Source of the DNA: Lentisphaerae bacterium GWF2_49_21
GTDB taxonomy: Bacteria; Verrucomicrobiota; Lentisphaeria; Victivallales; GWF2-50-93
Direction: 5' to 3'
Length of the DNA: 64,000 nucleotides
Assembly: GCA_001804805.1 (NCBI GenBank)
Contig: MHBH01000026.1
Span: 174,340 to 238,339, forward strand
Part shown: positions 7,920 through 15,804 of the stretch, piece after piece
How the letters are laid out: each line of letters begins with the position of its first letter
Numbering within the stretch: the stretch's first letter is position 1
Translations under genes and position numbers: made by a program
The notes under the pieces: generated by a model
Seen by the model: only the letters and a program-made list of their open reading frames with translations
The model's database searches: none
Told to the model about the DNA's origin: nothing

Positions 7920-8660
7920 TTATCCTGCTGCATGGTTCTTGAGTATTATGCCTGTCGTCATCAGGCAGAACAGAATTATCGAAAGGAAATAGACAATGTC
8001 CCTGAGGTCCACTACGCCCCTCTGGATGTTTGCGAAATGAGGCATGACGCTGAACGCCGATACGATGTCCACAAGCTGGACCGGAGCCCAGTTCACGAGC
8101 AGATCTGTGACAGGCGGCCAGCCCGCGAGAATCAGGAAAAGGCATATGACAACTGAAATGATGAAGCTCACGACCTGGCTCCTTGTTATTGCCGAGGTCA
8201 TTCCCGAGATGGCAAGATATGAACCAGCCAGCAGGATGCTTCCGATATATCCGCATGCTATCACTCCATAGTCGGGATTACCGAGATAGGATACTGTGAT
8301 GACCATCGGGAATGTGAGGACAAGGGCAATAGCGATGAAAAGCCATGCGGCCAGGAATTTCGCCGTGATGGCCTGGGCATAGGTGACTGGCATCGTGAAG
8401 AAGAGCTCAAGCGTCCCGAGCCTCCTCTCGTCCGCCCAGAGATGCATTCCTGCGGCCGGCACCAGGAACAGGTACAGCCAGGGATGCCATTGGAAGAATC
8501 CGCCAAGCGTGGATTCGTTCATTTCAAAGAAATTGTTTATCATGAATGTGAAGAACCCGGTCAAGCCCAGGAAAATCACTATGAAAACATAGGCGACAGG
8601 GGAGTTGAAATAGGTGTACAGCTCCCTCTTTATTATCGCCGTGATGTTGGATATCGCCAT
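7920..8660 (-). CDS. ABC-2 type permease (GldF-like)
   Basis: A 246-residue permease with six predicted membrane helices and the ABC2_membrane pattern. It has an N-terminal cytoplasmic helix with IIKRELYTYFNSPVAYVF, then the motif HLWADERRLGTLELFFTMPV, which is the coupling region common to GldF/NosY-like permeases. It forms the membrane channel for the ATPase encoded immediately upstream on the same strand. Spacing to the ATPase gene is 80 bp and to the GldG-like gene 9 bp. The substrate is unknown. Confidence 0.9.
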   Translation of the reverse strand: MAISNITAIIKRELYTYFNSPVAYVFIVIFLGLTGFFTFMINNFFEMNESTLGGFFQWHPWLYLFLVPAAGMHLWADERRLGTLELFFTMPVTYAQAITAKFLAAWLFIAIALVLTFPMVITVSYLGNPDYGVIACGYIGSILLAGSYLAISGMTSAITRSQVVSFIISVVICLFLILAGWPPVTDLLVNWAPVQLVDIVSAFSVMPHFANIQRGVVDLRDIVYFLSIILFCLMTTGIILKNHAAG

Positions 8661-8740
8661 AAAGCCTCCATATTAATAGTCGTCGGTCGTCCGTATTCAG
8701 TTATAGAAGCTTTCCTCATTCAAAGAATGATGGAAAGATT

Positions 8741-9691
8741 CTATGCGGCATTGCCGCGTGTCATCGCGTAGAACACCTCGTCAAGGCGGCCTTCCTCGAC
8801 TTTTATCTGTGTCAGCGGCAGTCCCTGGTTCTTCACTACTTCAAATATCTTTCTGCGGACTTCCGTCTTGTCGGCCTGTTTTGAGGTTGTGACCTTTATC
8901 ACAACAGTTCCTTTTGCATTTGCATCCGCTTCCGATCTGCTCACTCCGTCGATCAATTTAAGTCTTTCTATTATCTCGGCTGCGTTCCCTTCTGCAAACT
9001 CTAGGGTGAACGTACCGGCGTTTTCGGATTTATCCTTCATCTGCGCGGCGGAACCGTCGAAGATCTTCTTCCCTTTGTCGATTATGAGAACCCTTGAACA
9101 GACCGCATCAACTTCCTCGAGGATATGTGTCGAAAGGATGATAGCCTTCTTTTCGCTCATGGATTTTATAAGGTTGCGGATTTCGCGTTTCTGGTTCGGA
9201 TCAAGCCCGTCGGTCGGTTCGTCCATTATCAGCACGTCGGGATCATGGATTATCGACTGTGCCAGACAGGTGCGGTGGCGGTATCCTTTTGAAAGAGTGT
9301 CAACGGACTGGTGCATTACTGGATTGAGGAAGCAGGTTGTAATCGCATGTTCAATCTTCTTCTTTTTCTCAGCGCCGGAAAAACCGCGTATTTCAGCTGC
9401 GAAATTAAGGAAGCCGTAGACAGTCATGTTGGCGTAAAGAGGGGCGTTTTCCGGAAGATAGCCCATGAGGGACTTGGCCTTAACTGGATTGGTCTCTATA
9501 TCGAATCCGCCGACGGTCACCTTCCCCTTTGAGGCAGGTATGAAACCGGTGATGATCCTCATGGTGGTGGATTTTCCTGCGCCGTTCGGCCCTATGAACC
9601 CGAGAATCTCCCCCTTTGTGACTTCAAATGATATGTCATCGACAACAAGCTTGTTTCCAAACCATTTGTACAGATTCTCAACTTTTATCAT
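8741..9691 (-). CDS. ABC transporter ATPase (GldA-like)
   Basis: A 316-residue ATP-binding subunit. Walker A is GPNGAGKST (34-42), the signature is LSKGY (133-137) and Walker B with catalytic Glu is VLIMDEPTDGLDP (153 onward). The H-loop His follows in LSTHILEE. The C-terminal 90 residues form the extra domain usual in GldA and CcmA/DrrA-like ATPases. It is the first gene of a four-gene minus-strand operon with the permease, GldG-like and DUF4340 proteins. The promoter should lie in 9692-9800, but none is certain. Confidence 0.92.
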   Translation of the reverse strand: MIKVENLYKWFGNKLVVDDISFEVTKGEILGFIGPNGAGKSTTMRIITGFIPASKGKVTVGGFDIETNPVKAKSLMGYLPENAPLYANMTVYGFLNFAAEIRGFSGAEKKKKIEHAITTCFLNPVMHQSVDTLSKGYRHRTCLAQSIIHDPDVLIMDEPTDGLDPNQKREIRNLIKSMSEKKAIILSTHILEEVDAVCSRVLIIDKGKKIFDGSAAQMKDKSENAGTFTLEFAEGNAAEIIERLKLIDGVSRSEADANAKGTVVIKVTTSKQADKTEVRRKIFEVVKNQGLPLTQIKVEEGRLDEVFYAMTRGNAA

Positions 9692-9713
9692 AGAAAATCC
9701 CCATTTATTTAAA

Positions 9714-9850
9714 ACAATGGATGACTGGATGGAAGCATATTAAAGGCATTATCATAGAATGCACTTATTGGAATTCAGAAGACTCATGTCTTTAGAGTTG
9801 ATTAAATCGAACCCAACCATCCACTCATCCATTAATCCAATCATCCAATC
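9714..9850. repeat. Degenerate GGATGA/ATCCA simple repeat
   Basis: The 188-bp gap between the ABC ATPase and GT9 genes contains GGATGACTGGATGG near 9719 and a run of ATCCA-like units (AACCATCCACTCATCCATT then ATCCAATCATCCAATC, about 9816-9849). Similar text occurs at 28374-28392 and 28495-28515. No gene is seen here. Confidence 0.5.
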
Positions 9851-9879
9851 TTAAAAACCGTATAATCTGACACGCAAAG

Positions 9880-10836
9880 TCAGAAAATGTTCCCTGAAAC
9901 TAAAAAATCTTTCAAATTTCTCAGCAGGGGTATTTCAAGGGGATTTATGAGGTAGGCTGTTTTCCGTCCGACAACTCCCCATATTTCCGGGTCGGTTTCC
10001 TTGTAAAGCACTATCGTCGGAACTCCGAGGAATCCAGCGAGATGGCTGACTCCTGAATCATTTCCGATGAACAATTTGGTTTCGCTGAGGATGTCGGCAA
10101 GGGAGGAAGAGTTTTCAGGTGTCAGGATTTTTTCAGGAGGGAAAAACTTCGTTGAACCATTTTCGATTTCCACAGGGCCAAGAATGAATTTCACATCTGT
10201 TTTAAAGTGATCTTTTGCGTATTTCGCAGCCTCCAGGTAGAACGCAGGTGAATAGTTCTTTTTTGAACTTCCGCTGCCGGGATGTACGTAAATGGTATTT
10301 TTTGCAGGGAAGTAGGGTTCGGGTATCAACGTCAACGGATCTGGGATGAAGCCAACGGAGGGCGGACTTTCCAGTCCGCCATTTAAATTGGCTTTTGGCG
10401 GGTTGGAAAACCCGCCCCCCTTTGAAAGATCTATTTTAAAATAGTTCAAAACTTCCCTCAGATGATATTTTGCAACATGGAGTTTTTCTGATGGGAAAGG
10501 TTCTATAGGCGCAAAATCACAGCCAGAATTCTTCTTCAGGAGTTCCACAGTTGTCCTTGCATCTTTCAACCACAGGACTCCTTTTCCAGGCTTGCCGAGT
10601 TCTTCGGGAATTACACCGTTTTCAAAGAAGTTCTGCATCTTTGCGGATTCCGCGTCATGACATTCGTCCATGATACCGAGTTTCACTGCAAGCTTCATGT
10701 AGTCCGGACGCCCGAGTCCTACGAACTTATATTCAGGGAAATGTTTTTTCAGTAGGAGGATCGCCGGCCATGACAGGATGAAATTCCCCAGCGCCCCGCG
10801 ATGGCAGATAAGAAAAGTCTTGTTGTTGTCAGTCAT
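9880..10836 (-). CDS. Family 9 glycosyltransferase (heptosyltransferase-like) with in-frame repeat insert
   Basis: A 318-residue GT9 enzyme related to ADP-heptose:LPS heptosyltransferases, which act on the cytoplasmic face during lipopolysaccharide core synthesis. The N-terminal CHRGALGNFILSWPAILLL matches the GDxx/ALGD start of the family. The C-terminal donor-binding part has YVHPGSGSSKKNYS and LFIGNDSGVSHLAGFLGVPT. Residues about 137-162, rich in Gly, Pro, Ser and Asn, do not look like GT9. The DNA there is two palindromes in tandem, GGCGGACTTTCCAGTCCGCC and GGCGGGTTGGAAAACCCGCC, like the intergenic repeats. The reading frame stays open, so the protein may still fold around the extra loop. 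The exact acceptor sugar is unknown. Confidence 0.85.
   Translation of the reverse strand: MTDNNKTFLICHRGALGNFILSWPAILLLKKHFPEYKFVGLGRPDYMKLAVKLGIMDECHDAESAKMQNFFENGVIPEELGKPGKGVLWLKDARTTVELLKKNSGCDFAPIEPFPSEKLHVAKYHLREVLNYFKIDLSKGGGFSNPPKANLNGGLESPPSVGFIPDPLTLIPEPYFPAKNTIYVHPGSGSSKKNYSPAFYLEAAKYAKDHFKTDVKFILGPVEIENGSTKFFPPEKILTPENSSSLADILSETKLFIGNDSGVSHLAGFLGVPTIVLYKETDPEIWGVVGRKTAYLINPLEIPLLRNLKDFLVSGNIF
10361..10416. repeat. Palindromic repeat pair inside the GT9 gene
   Basis: Two 20-bp hairpins, at 10361-10380 (GGCGGAC-N6-GTCCGCC) and 10397-10416 (GGCGGGTT-N4-AACCCGCC), 16 bp apart. They resemble the intergenic units at 2005, 4734 and 18576. They are translated in frame as a Pro/Gly/Asn-rich loop in the glycosyltransferase. 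Confidence 0.75.
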
Positions 10837-11137
10837 TATGCTTCAACCAATTTTGATTTTAATAGTTTCTGTGGAAATGTAACGAAAAGTTCAGGGATTC
10901 CAAGTCCTGATTCTTAGATTTTGCTTGTAGCAGGCGAACACAATGTATTGATGATCGATTCCCCTAGGCCGTATACAATCTTATATGTTGTGCCCTAACG
11001 TCCAAAGTCTTGACTTTTTTCTGGCATATGTTCTATTCTTAAAATTGAATGGTTTTTGATGCAGATAGTGTGCAGGGGGAAATCTTATCCTGTTTTGTTA
11101 GTTCGATAAAGAGAAACATGAGGTAAGAATTTAAATA
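10837..11137. other. Gene-free intergenic region
   Basis: About 300 bp of AT-rich DNA between divergently placed genes. No tRNA, no convincing hairpin with a T run and no small ORF with a ribosome site were found. It presumably holds the promoters of both neighbours, but no clear -35/-10 pair stands out. Confidence 0.4.
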
Positions 11138-12079
11138 ATGAATGAAGGCATCAGCCAGTATATTGGTTATGGCTTGTTTTTGGGAGCTATAATTCTTGCC
11201 TATCTTACTTCATCGCTGATTACGAAAAAGCTGAAAGTTATTATTGATAATAAACCGACGACAGTCCAATCAGCTACACTGAAATATAAATTGACACTCT
11301 GGACTTGCAGATTACTACCACCAATATGCCTTCTCATATTTATTGAATTTAAAATCCTTGACGCACTTAAAAATCCATTTGCAGATGTTTTGTCAATATT
11401 TTTCATGCTATCATTTTTCCCATATCTTGCATTAACGTGTTTCTTTATTCCAGCTCTATATCTTGTTTTAAATGATAAGTATAGTGATTTTAAATATATT
11501 ATCTACGCTTACTGCTTTGGCTTATTCACATGGGGAATCGCTCCAACTGTTTATTATTGGATTAAAATTGACAAGATTTTAGAAAATATGATTCGGAGCC
11601 AAGGTCGCATCCCACCTGTTCCCTATGGATTGGGCGAAGATATAAAGACCCCTCCGTATGACTATTTGCCTGTTTTAAAAGAAGAAATTGATTTAATTAA
11701 CCATTGGCGATTTCAAGGAGTAAATTATATCTCCAGCTACATAAGCAAGCCTGATAATCCACCATCATTGACAAATCTTGATGAAGCTTTCCTCCTTTGG
11801 AGAAATCAATCAAGCGATTCAAAACCCAACGTAAATGATTTCACAAATGGATTGTCTATTTTATTCGCAGATTGTTTTTTTGCTGAAACAGATTGTCAGT
11901 GGGTATTGGTGGATGTCCAGCTTGAAACACATTTGGCTGTGTTCCATAAGAAAAGTGGATGTAGTGTGAATGTCAGAGATATTTTTGCAAAAAGGATACA
12001 GAATACTGAACCCTGGATAAAATCATTGTTTCATGCAATTTCAAAAGATATAAATAGCAAAATACAACAGTCCCGGTAA
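11138..12079 (+). CDS. Hypothetical membrane protein, AT-rich orphan
   Basis: A 313-residue protein of unrecognised function. Four hydrophobic segments fill the first half (about 9-27, 52-72, 82-108 and 122-143), so it is an inner-membrane protein. The second half is soluble, with a Trp/Asp-containing stretch around CQWVLVDVQLETHLAVFH that loosely resembles DUF3806-type domains; this resemblance is weak. Base use is clearly more AT-rich than in the flanking genes, and it stands alone between unrelated genes, which suggests recent acquisition. Upstream GAGGTAAG gives a weak ribosome site. No partner gene is apparent. Confidence 0.7.
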   Translation: MNEGISQYIGYGLFLGAIILAYLTSSLITKKLKVIIDNKPTTVQSATLKYKLTLWTCRLLPPICLLIFIEFKILDALKNPFADVLSIFFMLSFFPYLALTCFFIPALYLVLNDKYSDFKYIIYAYCFGLFTWGIAPTVYYWIKIDKILENMIRSQGRIPPVPYGLGEDIKTPPYDYLPVLKEEIDLINHWRFQGVNYISSYISKPDNPPSLTNLDEAFLLWRNQSSDSKPNVNDFTNGLSILFADCFFAETDCQWVLVDVQLETHLAVFHKKSGCSVNVRDIFAKRIQNTEPWIKSLFHAISKDINSKIQQSR

Positions 12080-12240
12080 ACATCAAGAAAGTGCTTGTTT
12101 CATAACGCTGTCTTTGTAGGGAAATAAATTCTTAATAGCATATAACATTGCATACGCTCCATCTCCGGGTGCAGGCAAGTCTATGTTCGCGAAAAATGTC
12201 CCCTCTGTTATTCCGTCCAGCATGTCTTTGGATTTGTGCA

Positions 12241-13479
12241 TTACAGGTCTTTCCAGGATATGGCTGTCACCTTGTCGGCTATCTGCATGGGTCTTCTGCA
12301 GCGGCAGACAATAAAGCCCTTTCGACAGGCCTTCTTGTTCTCGTCAATGAACCTGACAAGATGCCTGGCATCGCCTGCAGTGGGGGTTTCCGTCCATTTC
12401 ACTTCCACTGGTACCAGCGAGCCGTCTGCAAGTTCAACGATGAAATCTATTTCAAAACCATCTTTTGTGCGCATGTAGAAAAGCCTGCCATTGCCGATGT
12501 AGCCGAGTCTTTTCCAAAGTTCAATGCCAACCCATTGTTCAAAAACAGGACCTGGATTCGCCATGATAGTCTGCGGGGATGGAAGAAGACCGGCCGCCGA
12601 ATTCCTTACCCCGGTGTCAAACAACAGGAATTTAGGAGTTGAAAGAAGATTCTTCCTCTGGCTTTTGGAGAAGGCGCTGACGAAAAAGCCTATGAACATG
12701 TCCTCAAGGAGCTGGTAATGGGATTTTACCGTCGGAATTGATATTCCTGTAACATTGGAAATTGCAGTGTAGTTGAGGATGTTGCCTGATTCGATTGCGG
12801 CAAGACGGAGAAAACGCAGGAAACCTCCCCAGTCCTTCACGAGTGATTCCCTTCTTATTTCCTCTTCGAGATGAATAGCTGAATAGGATTCCAGTATGTT
12901 GGGACGATCGCGTTCTTCGGCCGTTACCACCCCCGGAAGAGAGCCATACGCAAGCCGGTTCTCAATTGGCCATTCGTGGAAAGGCTTCAGTCTTATCTTT
13001 TCAGGCCAATCCAATGAAAGCGGGAATATTTTCTCGCTTGGCGAGGAAGCAGGCTGTTCAGGAAGGACAAGGGGGAACAAATGATGCAGGAAGCTCCTTC
13101 CTGGAAGCAGGTTTGTTCCGGCTTTACGCAGTTTGCGGGCTGAACTTCCGCACAAGATGAATTTCCATCTGTGACGATCATTGTCATAAAGATGCTGTAC
13201 GGCGTCAAATATGGATGGGACGAACTGGACTTCATCGACAAATACGGTTTTAGATTTGTTTGAACGGGGTATTGCCAGGCAGATGCTTTTGAACTCGTCC
13301 GGATTGGAGAGATGGCGCATCCTTTCTCCAGGATCGGAAAGGTCGATGACAAGCGCATCGGCGGGAAGAAGTGATTTGATCAGGGTGGATTTTCCCGTCT
13401 GCCGGGCACCGAAAAGAATATGGACGAACGGGCGTTCCATCTTTTCGGACATTATTGAGGCGTACCAGCGGGTATACAT
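12241..13479 (-). CDS. AAA ATPase with DUF4143 C-terminal domain
   Basis: A 412-residue member of the widespread AAA/DUF4143 ATPase family. Walker A is GARQTGKST (24-32) and Walker B is KTVFVDEVQ (77-85), followed by a sensor-like ILCGSSARKLR. The C-terminal DUF4143 part ends with a restriction-nuclease-like pattern, EIDFIVE...VPVEVKW, of the kind found in this family. The cellular role of the family is not settled. A good AAGGAG ribosome site precedes the ATG. Two copies of a long palindrome lie directly upstream (13492-13548), so the gene is probably tightly controlled, possibly by its own product. It is a single-gene unit, often a sign of horizontal spread. Confidence 0.87.
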   Translation of the reverse strand: MYTRWYASIMSEKMERPFVHILFGARQTGKSTLIKSLLPADALVIDLSDPGERMRHLSNPDEFKSICLAIPRSNKSKTVFVDEVQFVPSIFDAVQHLYDNDRHRWKFILCGSSARKLRKAGTNLLPGRSFLHHLFPLVLPEQPASSPSEKIFPLSLDWPEKIRLKPFHEWPIENRLAYGSLPGVVTAEERDRPNILESYSAIHLEEEIRRESLVKDWGGFLRFLRLAAIESGNILNYTAISNVTGISIPTVKSHYQLLEDMFIGFFVSAFSKSQRKNLLSTPKFLLFDTGVRNSAAGLLPSPQTIMANPGPVFEQWVGIELWKRLGYIGNGRLFYMRTKDGFEIDFIVELADGSLVPVEVKWTETPTAGDARHLVRFIDENKKACRKGFIVCRCRRPMQIADKVTAISWKDL

Positions 13480-13491
13480 GGATATCTCCTT

Positions 13492-13548
13492 CTAATATAA
13501 AGATGACTTTATAAAAGAGCTACTAATATAAAGCGCACTTTATATTAG
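13492..13548. promoter_or_regulatory. Duplicated palindromic operator upstream of the DUF4143 ATPase
   Basis: A perfect 11-bp inverted repeat, CTAATATAAAG-N4-CTTTATATTAG, lies at 13523-13548. A second copy with two mismatches in the right arm lies at 13492-13517, 31 bp away (about three helical turns). The near copy ends 12 bp before the start codon and borders the ribosome site. The geometry suggests two dimers binding on one face of the helix. The binding protein is unknown. Confidence 0.75.
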
Positions 13549-13676
13549 TCAAGTCAATCATGGAGATTATTCCGGCATTTCCTCGGCGTGTTTCTTCGTT
13601 TAACGATCTTTTATCTTTCCTGAACACTGACACCTGAACACTGGCAATTGCTGGATTTTGCAATTGGCTCCTCTGA

Positions 13677-14534
13677 TCAATTCAGACTTGCCTCCACTTT
13701 CTTCACGAACTCAATGTTCCTCTTCAGTTTCTGCAGCGTTGTCTCTTCGGTCGAGAAGTCCTCGAACGAGATCCAGCCGTCATAACCGGCGTTCTTCAAC
13801 GCCCTCAGGAGCGCGGTCACATCGACAATCCCCTTGTCGAATGGAGCGGACGAAGGTTTCCAGTTGACTGAACCGTCAGGACGTGTCCCAGAAGCATCCC
13901 AGCGTGAATTCTTGAGATGGACATGCGCCAGGTAAGGTCCGAGCAGATCGAATCCTATTCCATACTGCTCATATCCCTCATAGACCATGTTGCCGGCATC
14001 ATGGATGACGCCTACATATTTCGGATCGAAGTTGTGTACGAACGCCAATGCTGCACTGGCACTCGGTGTGATATTACCCATGTGTATCTCAATAAGCGCC
14101 CTCACACCATATTTCCTTGCGAGTTCAGCGACTTCACAGTACTGCCGGAGCGCATGTTCGCGGATCTTCAGATATGAGCCCGTTCCATCGTATCTGGGCA
14201 CGCCCACTCTCAGCTGTTTCGCTCCCAGCTTTACCGTACCCTTCATTGCGGTCTCGACATCCTCGAGCTTCTCGCAGCTGACATAAGTGCCTACGCATGG
14301 CATTTCCATCTTGGAGATGGCTACAAGCTTCCTGATCTTTGGAGCATCCTCTACGAAGCTTTTAAGTGGCCAGGTGCAAAGGTTGCCCGACCAGAAACTG
14401 GGTTTGCCGTCCGCAGACGGATTCTGGTCTATGACTCTCCATTCGACTCCATCATATCCGGCATTCTTCATTTTGCGCAGTGCATCCTCCGGAGCAAGAT
14501 CCGGCAGGCTTACGGTGAAAATAGAATATTTCAT
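13677..14534 (-). CDS. Sugar phosphate isomerase/epimerase (AP endonuclease 2-like TIM barrel)
   Basis: A 285-residue TIM-barrel protein of the xylose isomerase-like superfamily. Blocks typical of the family are MKNAGYDGVEWR near the N-terminus, RALIEIHMGNITPS in the middle (metal-binding Glu and His), VIHDAGNMVYEG, AHVHLKNSRWD and WISFEDFS. The set of Glu, Asp and His residues needed for a divalent metal site is present. The start at 14534 is chosen because AGGAAAGGA precedes it. Upstream in-frame codons would run into a repeat-like sequence. It is divergent from a LacI-type regulator with a palindromic operator between them, so it is probably a sugar- or inositol-metabolism enzyme under LacI control. 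The exact substrate is unknown. Confidence 0.88.
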   Translation of the reverse strand: MKYSIFTVSLPDLAPEDALRKMKNAGYDGVEWRVIDQNPSADGKPSFWSGNLCTWPLKSFVEDAPKIRKLVAISKMEMPCVGTYVSCEKLEDVETAMKGTVKLGAKQLRVGVPRYDGTGSYLKIREHALRQYCEVAELARKYGVRALIEIHMGNITPSASAALAFVHNFDPKYVGVIHDAGNMVYEGYEQYGIGFDLLGPYLAHVHLKNSRWDASGTRPDGSVNWKPSSAPFDKGIVDVTALLRALKNAGYDGWISFEDFSTEETTLQKLKRNIEFVKKVEASLN

Positions 14535-14553
14535 GATAATCCTTTCCTGAAAG

Positions 14554-14575
14554 TTTAGGGAACCTCTGAAAACTA
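14554..14575 (+). repeat. Solo terminal-repeat-like sequence
   Basis: TTTAGGGAACCTCTGAAAAC matches the left end of the structured element at 2294-2605 (AGGGAACCTCTAAAAATTC) with one or two changes. No opposite end is seen nearby. It may be a remnant end or an independent copy of the target motif. Confidence 0.45.
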
Positions 14576-14679
14576 CCATATTAGCATGAAAAGTAAATCC
14601 GGAAAAGCAGGCATATCCTATTTTGTTGCCTAGTTGCCGTGCTTTACGGATATTTCCCGGATTTATTTATTAACTGTGC

Positions 14680-14708
14680 TTGACATAACCGAATATGGAA
14701 TTAATAGT
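14680..14708 (+). promoter_or_regulatory. Sigma70-like promoter of the LacI gene
   Basis: TTGACA at 14680-14685 and TAATAG at 14702-14707 are 16 bp apart. This fits a housekeeping promoter reading toward the regulator gene, whose start is at 14755. The operator palindrome lies just downstream of the -10 box. Confidence 0.5.
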
Positions 14709-14737
14709 AACGATGGCAAGTGACAACGATGTCAAGT
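14709..14737. promoter_or_regulatory. Candidate LacI-family operator
   Basis: TGACAACGATGTCA at 14721-14734 is an inverted repeat (TGACA-N4-TGTCA) with a central CG, the classic form of LacI-family operators. It lies within a 13-bp direct repeat, AACGATGNCAAGT, at 14709-14721 and 14725-14737. The position, just after the -10 box and before the lacI-type gene, suggests autorepression. It may also control the divergent isomerase gene. Confidence 0.65.
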
Positions 14738-14754
14738 AAAACGCAGGTGTTAAA

Positions 14755-15804
14755 ATGGCAATGGTTACCATATCGGATATAGCAAGGAAGGCGGGGGTGT
14801 CCCCGAACACGGTTTCAAGGGTCATAAACGGCAATGCCGAATATGTAAGACCTTCATTTTCAAAGCGTGCCGCGAGAATCAGGAAGATGGCCGATAAGAT
14901 GGGCTACATGCCCAATGCGGCCGCCCAGTCGATGCGCAGCGGCAGACACAGGTGCATAAGCATGCTTGCGGGACATGTCCATTGGGGAAGTGCATTTTCC
15001 GGGGATCTCCTGATAGGCATGCAGAAGACCCTTTCCAGCCTGGGATACAATATGATGCTGAACATCCTGCCCAAGGACGAGATAGAGGCCGGCAAGGAAC
15101 TGCCAAGGATTTTCAGGGAGAATTCCGTAGACGGCATTTTTATCGGCATAATGCGTTCTGTGCCCGAATGGCTTGAGTCCCTGATTGCGGATATGGAAAT
15201 CCCCAAGGTGTGGATCGGATCAAAGAAAAAGACCGACTGCATACATCATGATGATTTTGGTGCGGCATATGACATCACCCGGAAACTCATCGGGGAGGGA
15301 CATGCGAAAATCGCATACATGGACCTTTCCACCTCGGCAGAGGCTCTGGACAGGTGCCATTTCAGCGTGCTTGACAAGATGAACGGCTACCTGAAGGCGA
15401 TGAAGCAGGCCGGCCTTGCTCCGCAGGTCATCCGTTCACCGAAAACTCTCCTGTTCGACCAGAGATCCGCCTATGCAAGGGACAATCTTTTCGACAAGGA
15501 CATGCCGACTGCGGTGATCTCCTATGATCTTCATTTTGCCGGACGGAGCTTTCTCTGCAATGCCTGGAAGAAGGGGATTGAAATTCCCGGTGACATCTCC
15601 CTTGCGACATTCGCAGAGGAGGAGAGTTTCGAGGACGATCTGAAGATTTCGTCTTTCGTACCGAATCACAAGTTCGCAGAAACGGCGGTAAATCTCCTTT
15701 ATGACAAGATAAACAACGGAAACAAACCGCACAAGCCTGCCATCCTGCCATTTGATTTCGTCGAAGGGGACACGATCGCGGGACCAAGGAGGAAAAATGA
15801 GTAA
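14755..15804 (+). CDS. LacI family transcriptional regulator
   Basis: A 349-residue regulator. The helix-turn-helix and hinge occupy residues about 3-60 ([20 protein letters not shown], then [15 protein letters not shown]), followed by a periplasmic-binding-protein-like sensor domain (about 65-340) expected to bind a sugar. The ATG at 14761 is an alternative start. The helix-turn-helix matches the operator type found directly upstream. The gene overlaps the next one, a pseudopilin, by eight bases, so they form one transcript, an arrangement seen repeatedly in Lentisphaerae. The inducer is not predictable. Confidence 0.93.
   Translation: MAMVTISDIARKAGVSPNTVSRVINGNAEYVRPSFSKRAARIRKMADKMGYMPNAAAQSMRSGRHRCISMLAGHVHWGSAFSGDLLIGMQKTLSSLGYNMMLNILPKDEIEAGKELPRIFRENSVDGIFIGIMRSVPEWLESLIADMEIPKVWIGSKKKTDCIHHDDFGAAYDITRKLIGEGHAKIAYMDLSTSAEALDRCHFSVLDKMNGYLKAMKQAGLAPQVIRSPKTLLFDQRSAYARDNLFDKDMPTAVISYDLHFAGRSFLCNAWKKGIEIPGDISLATFAEEESFEDDLKISSFVPNHKFAETAVNLLYDKINNGNKPHKPAILPFDFVEGDTIAGPRRKNE

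Noticed and set aside
10837..11137. tRNA or small RNA gene
   Set aside because: No cloverleaf with a T-loop and acceptor stem can be drawn, and no terminator-like hairpin is present.
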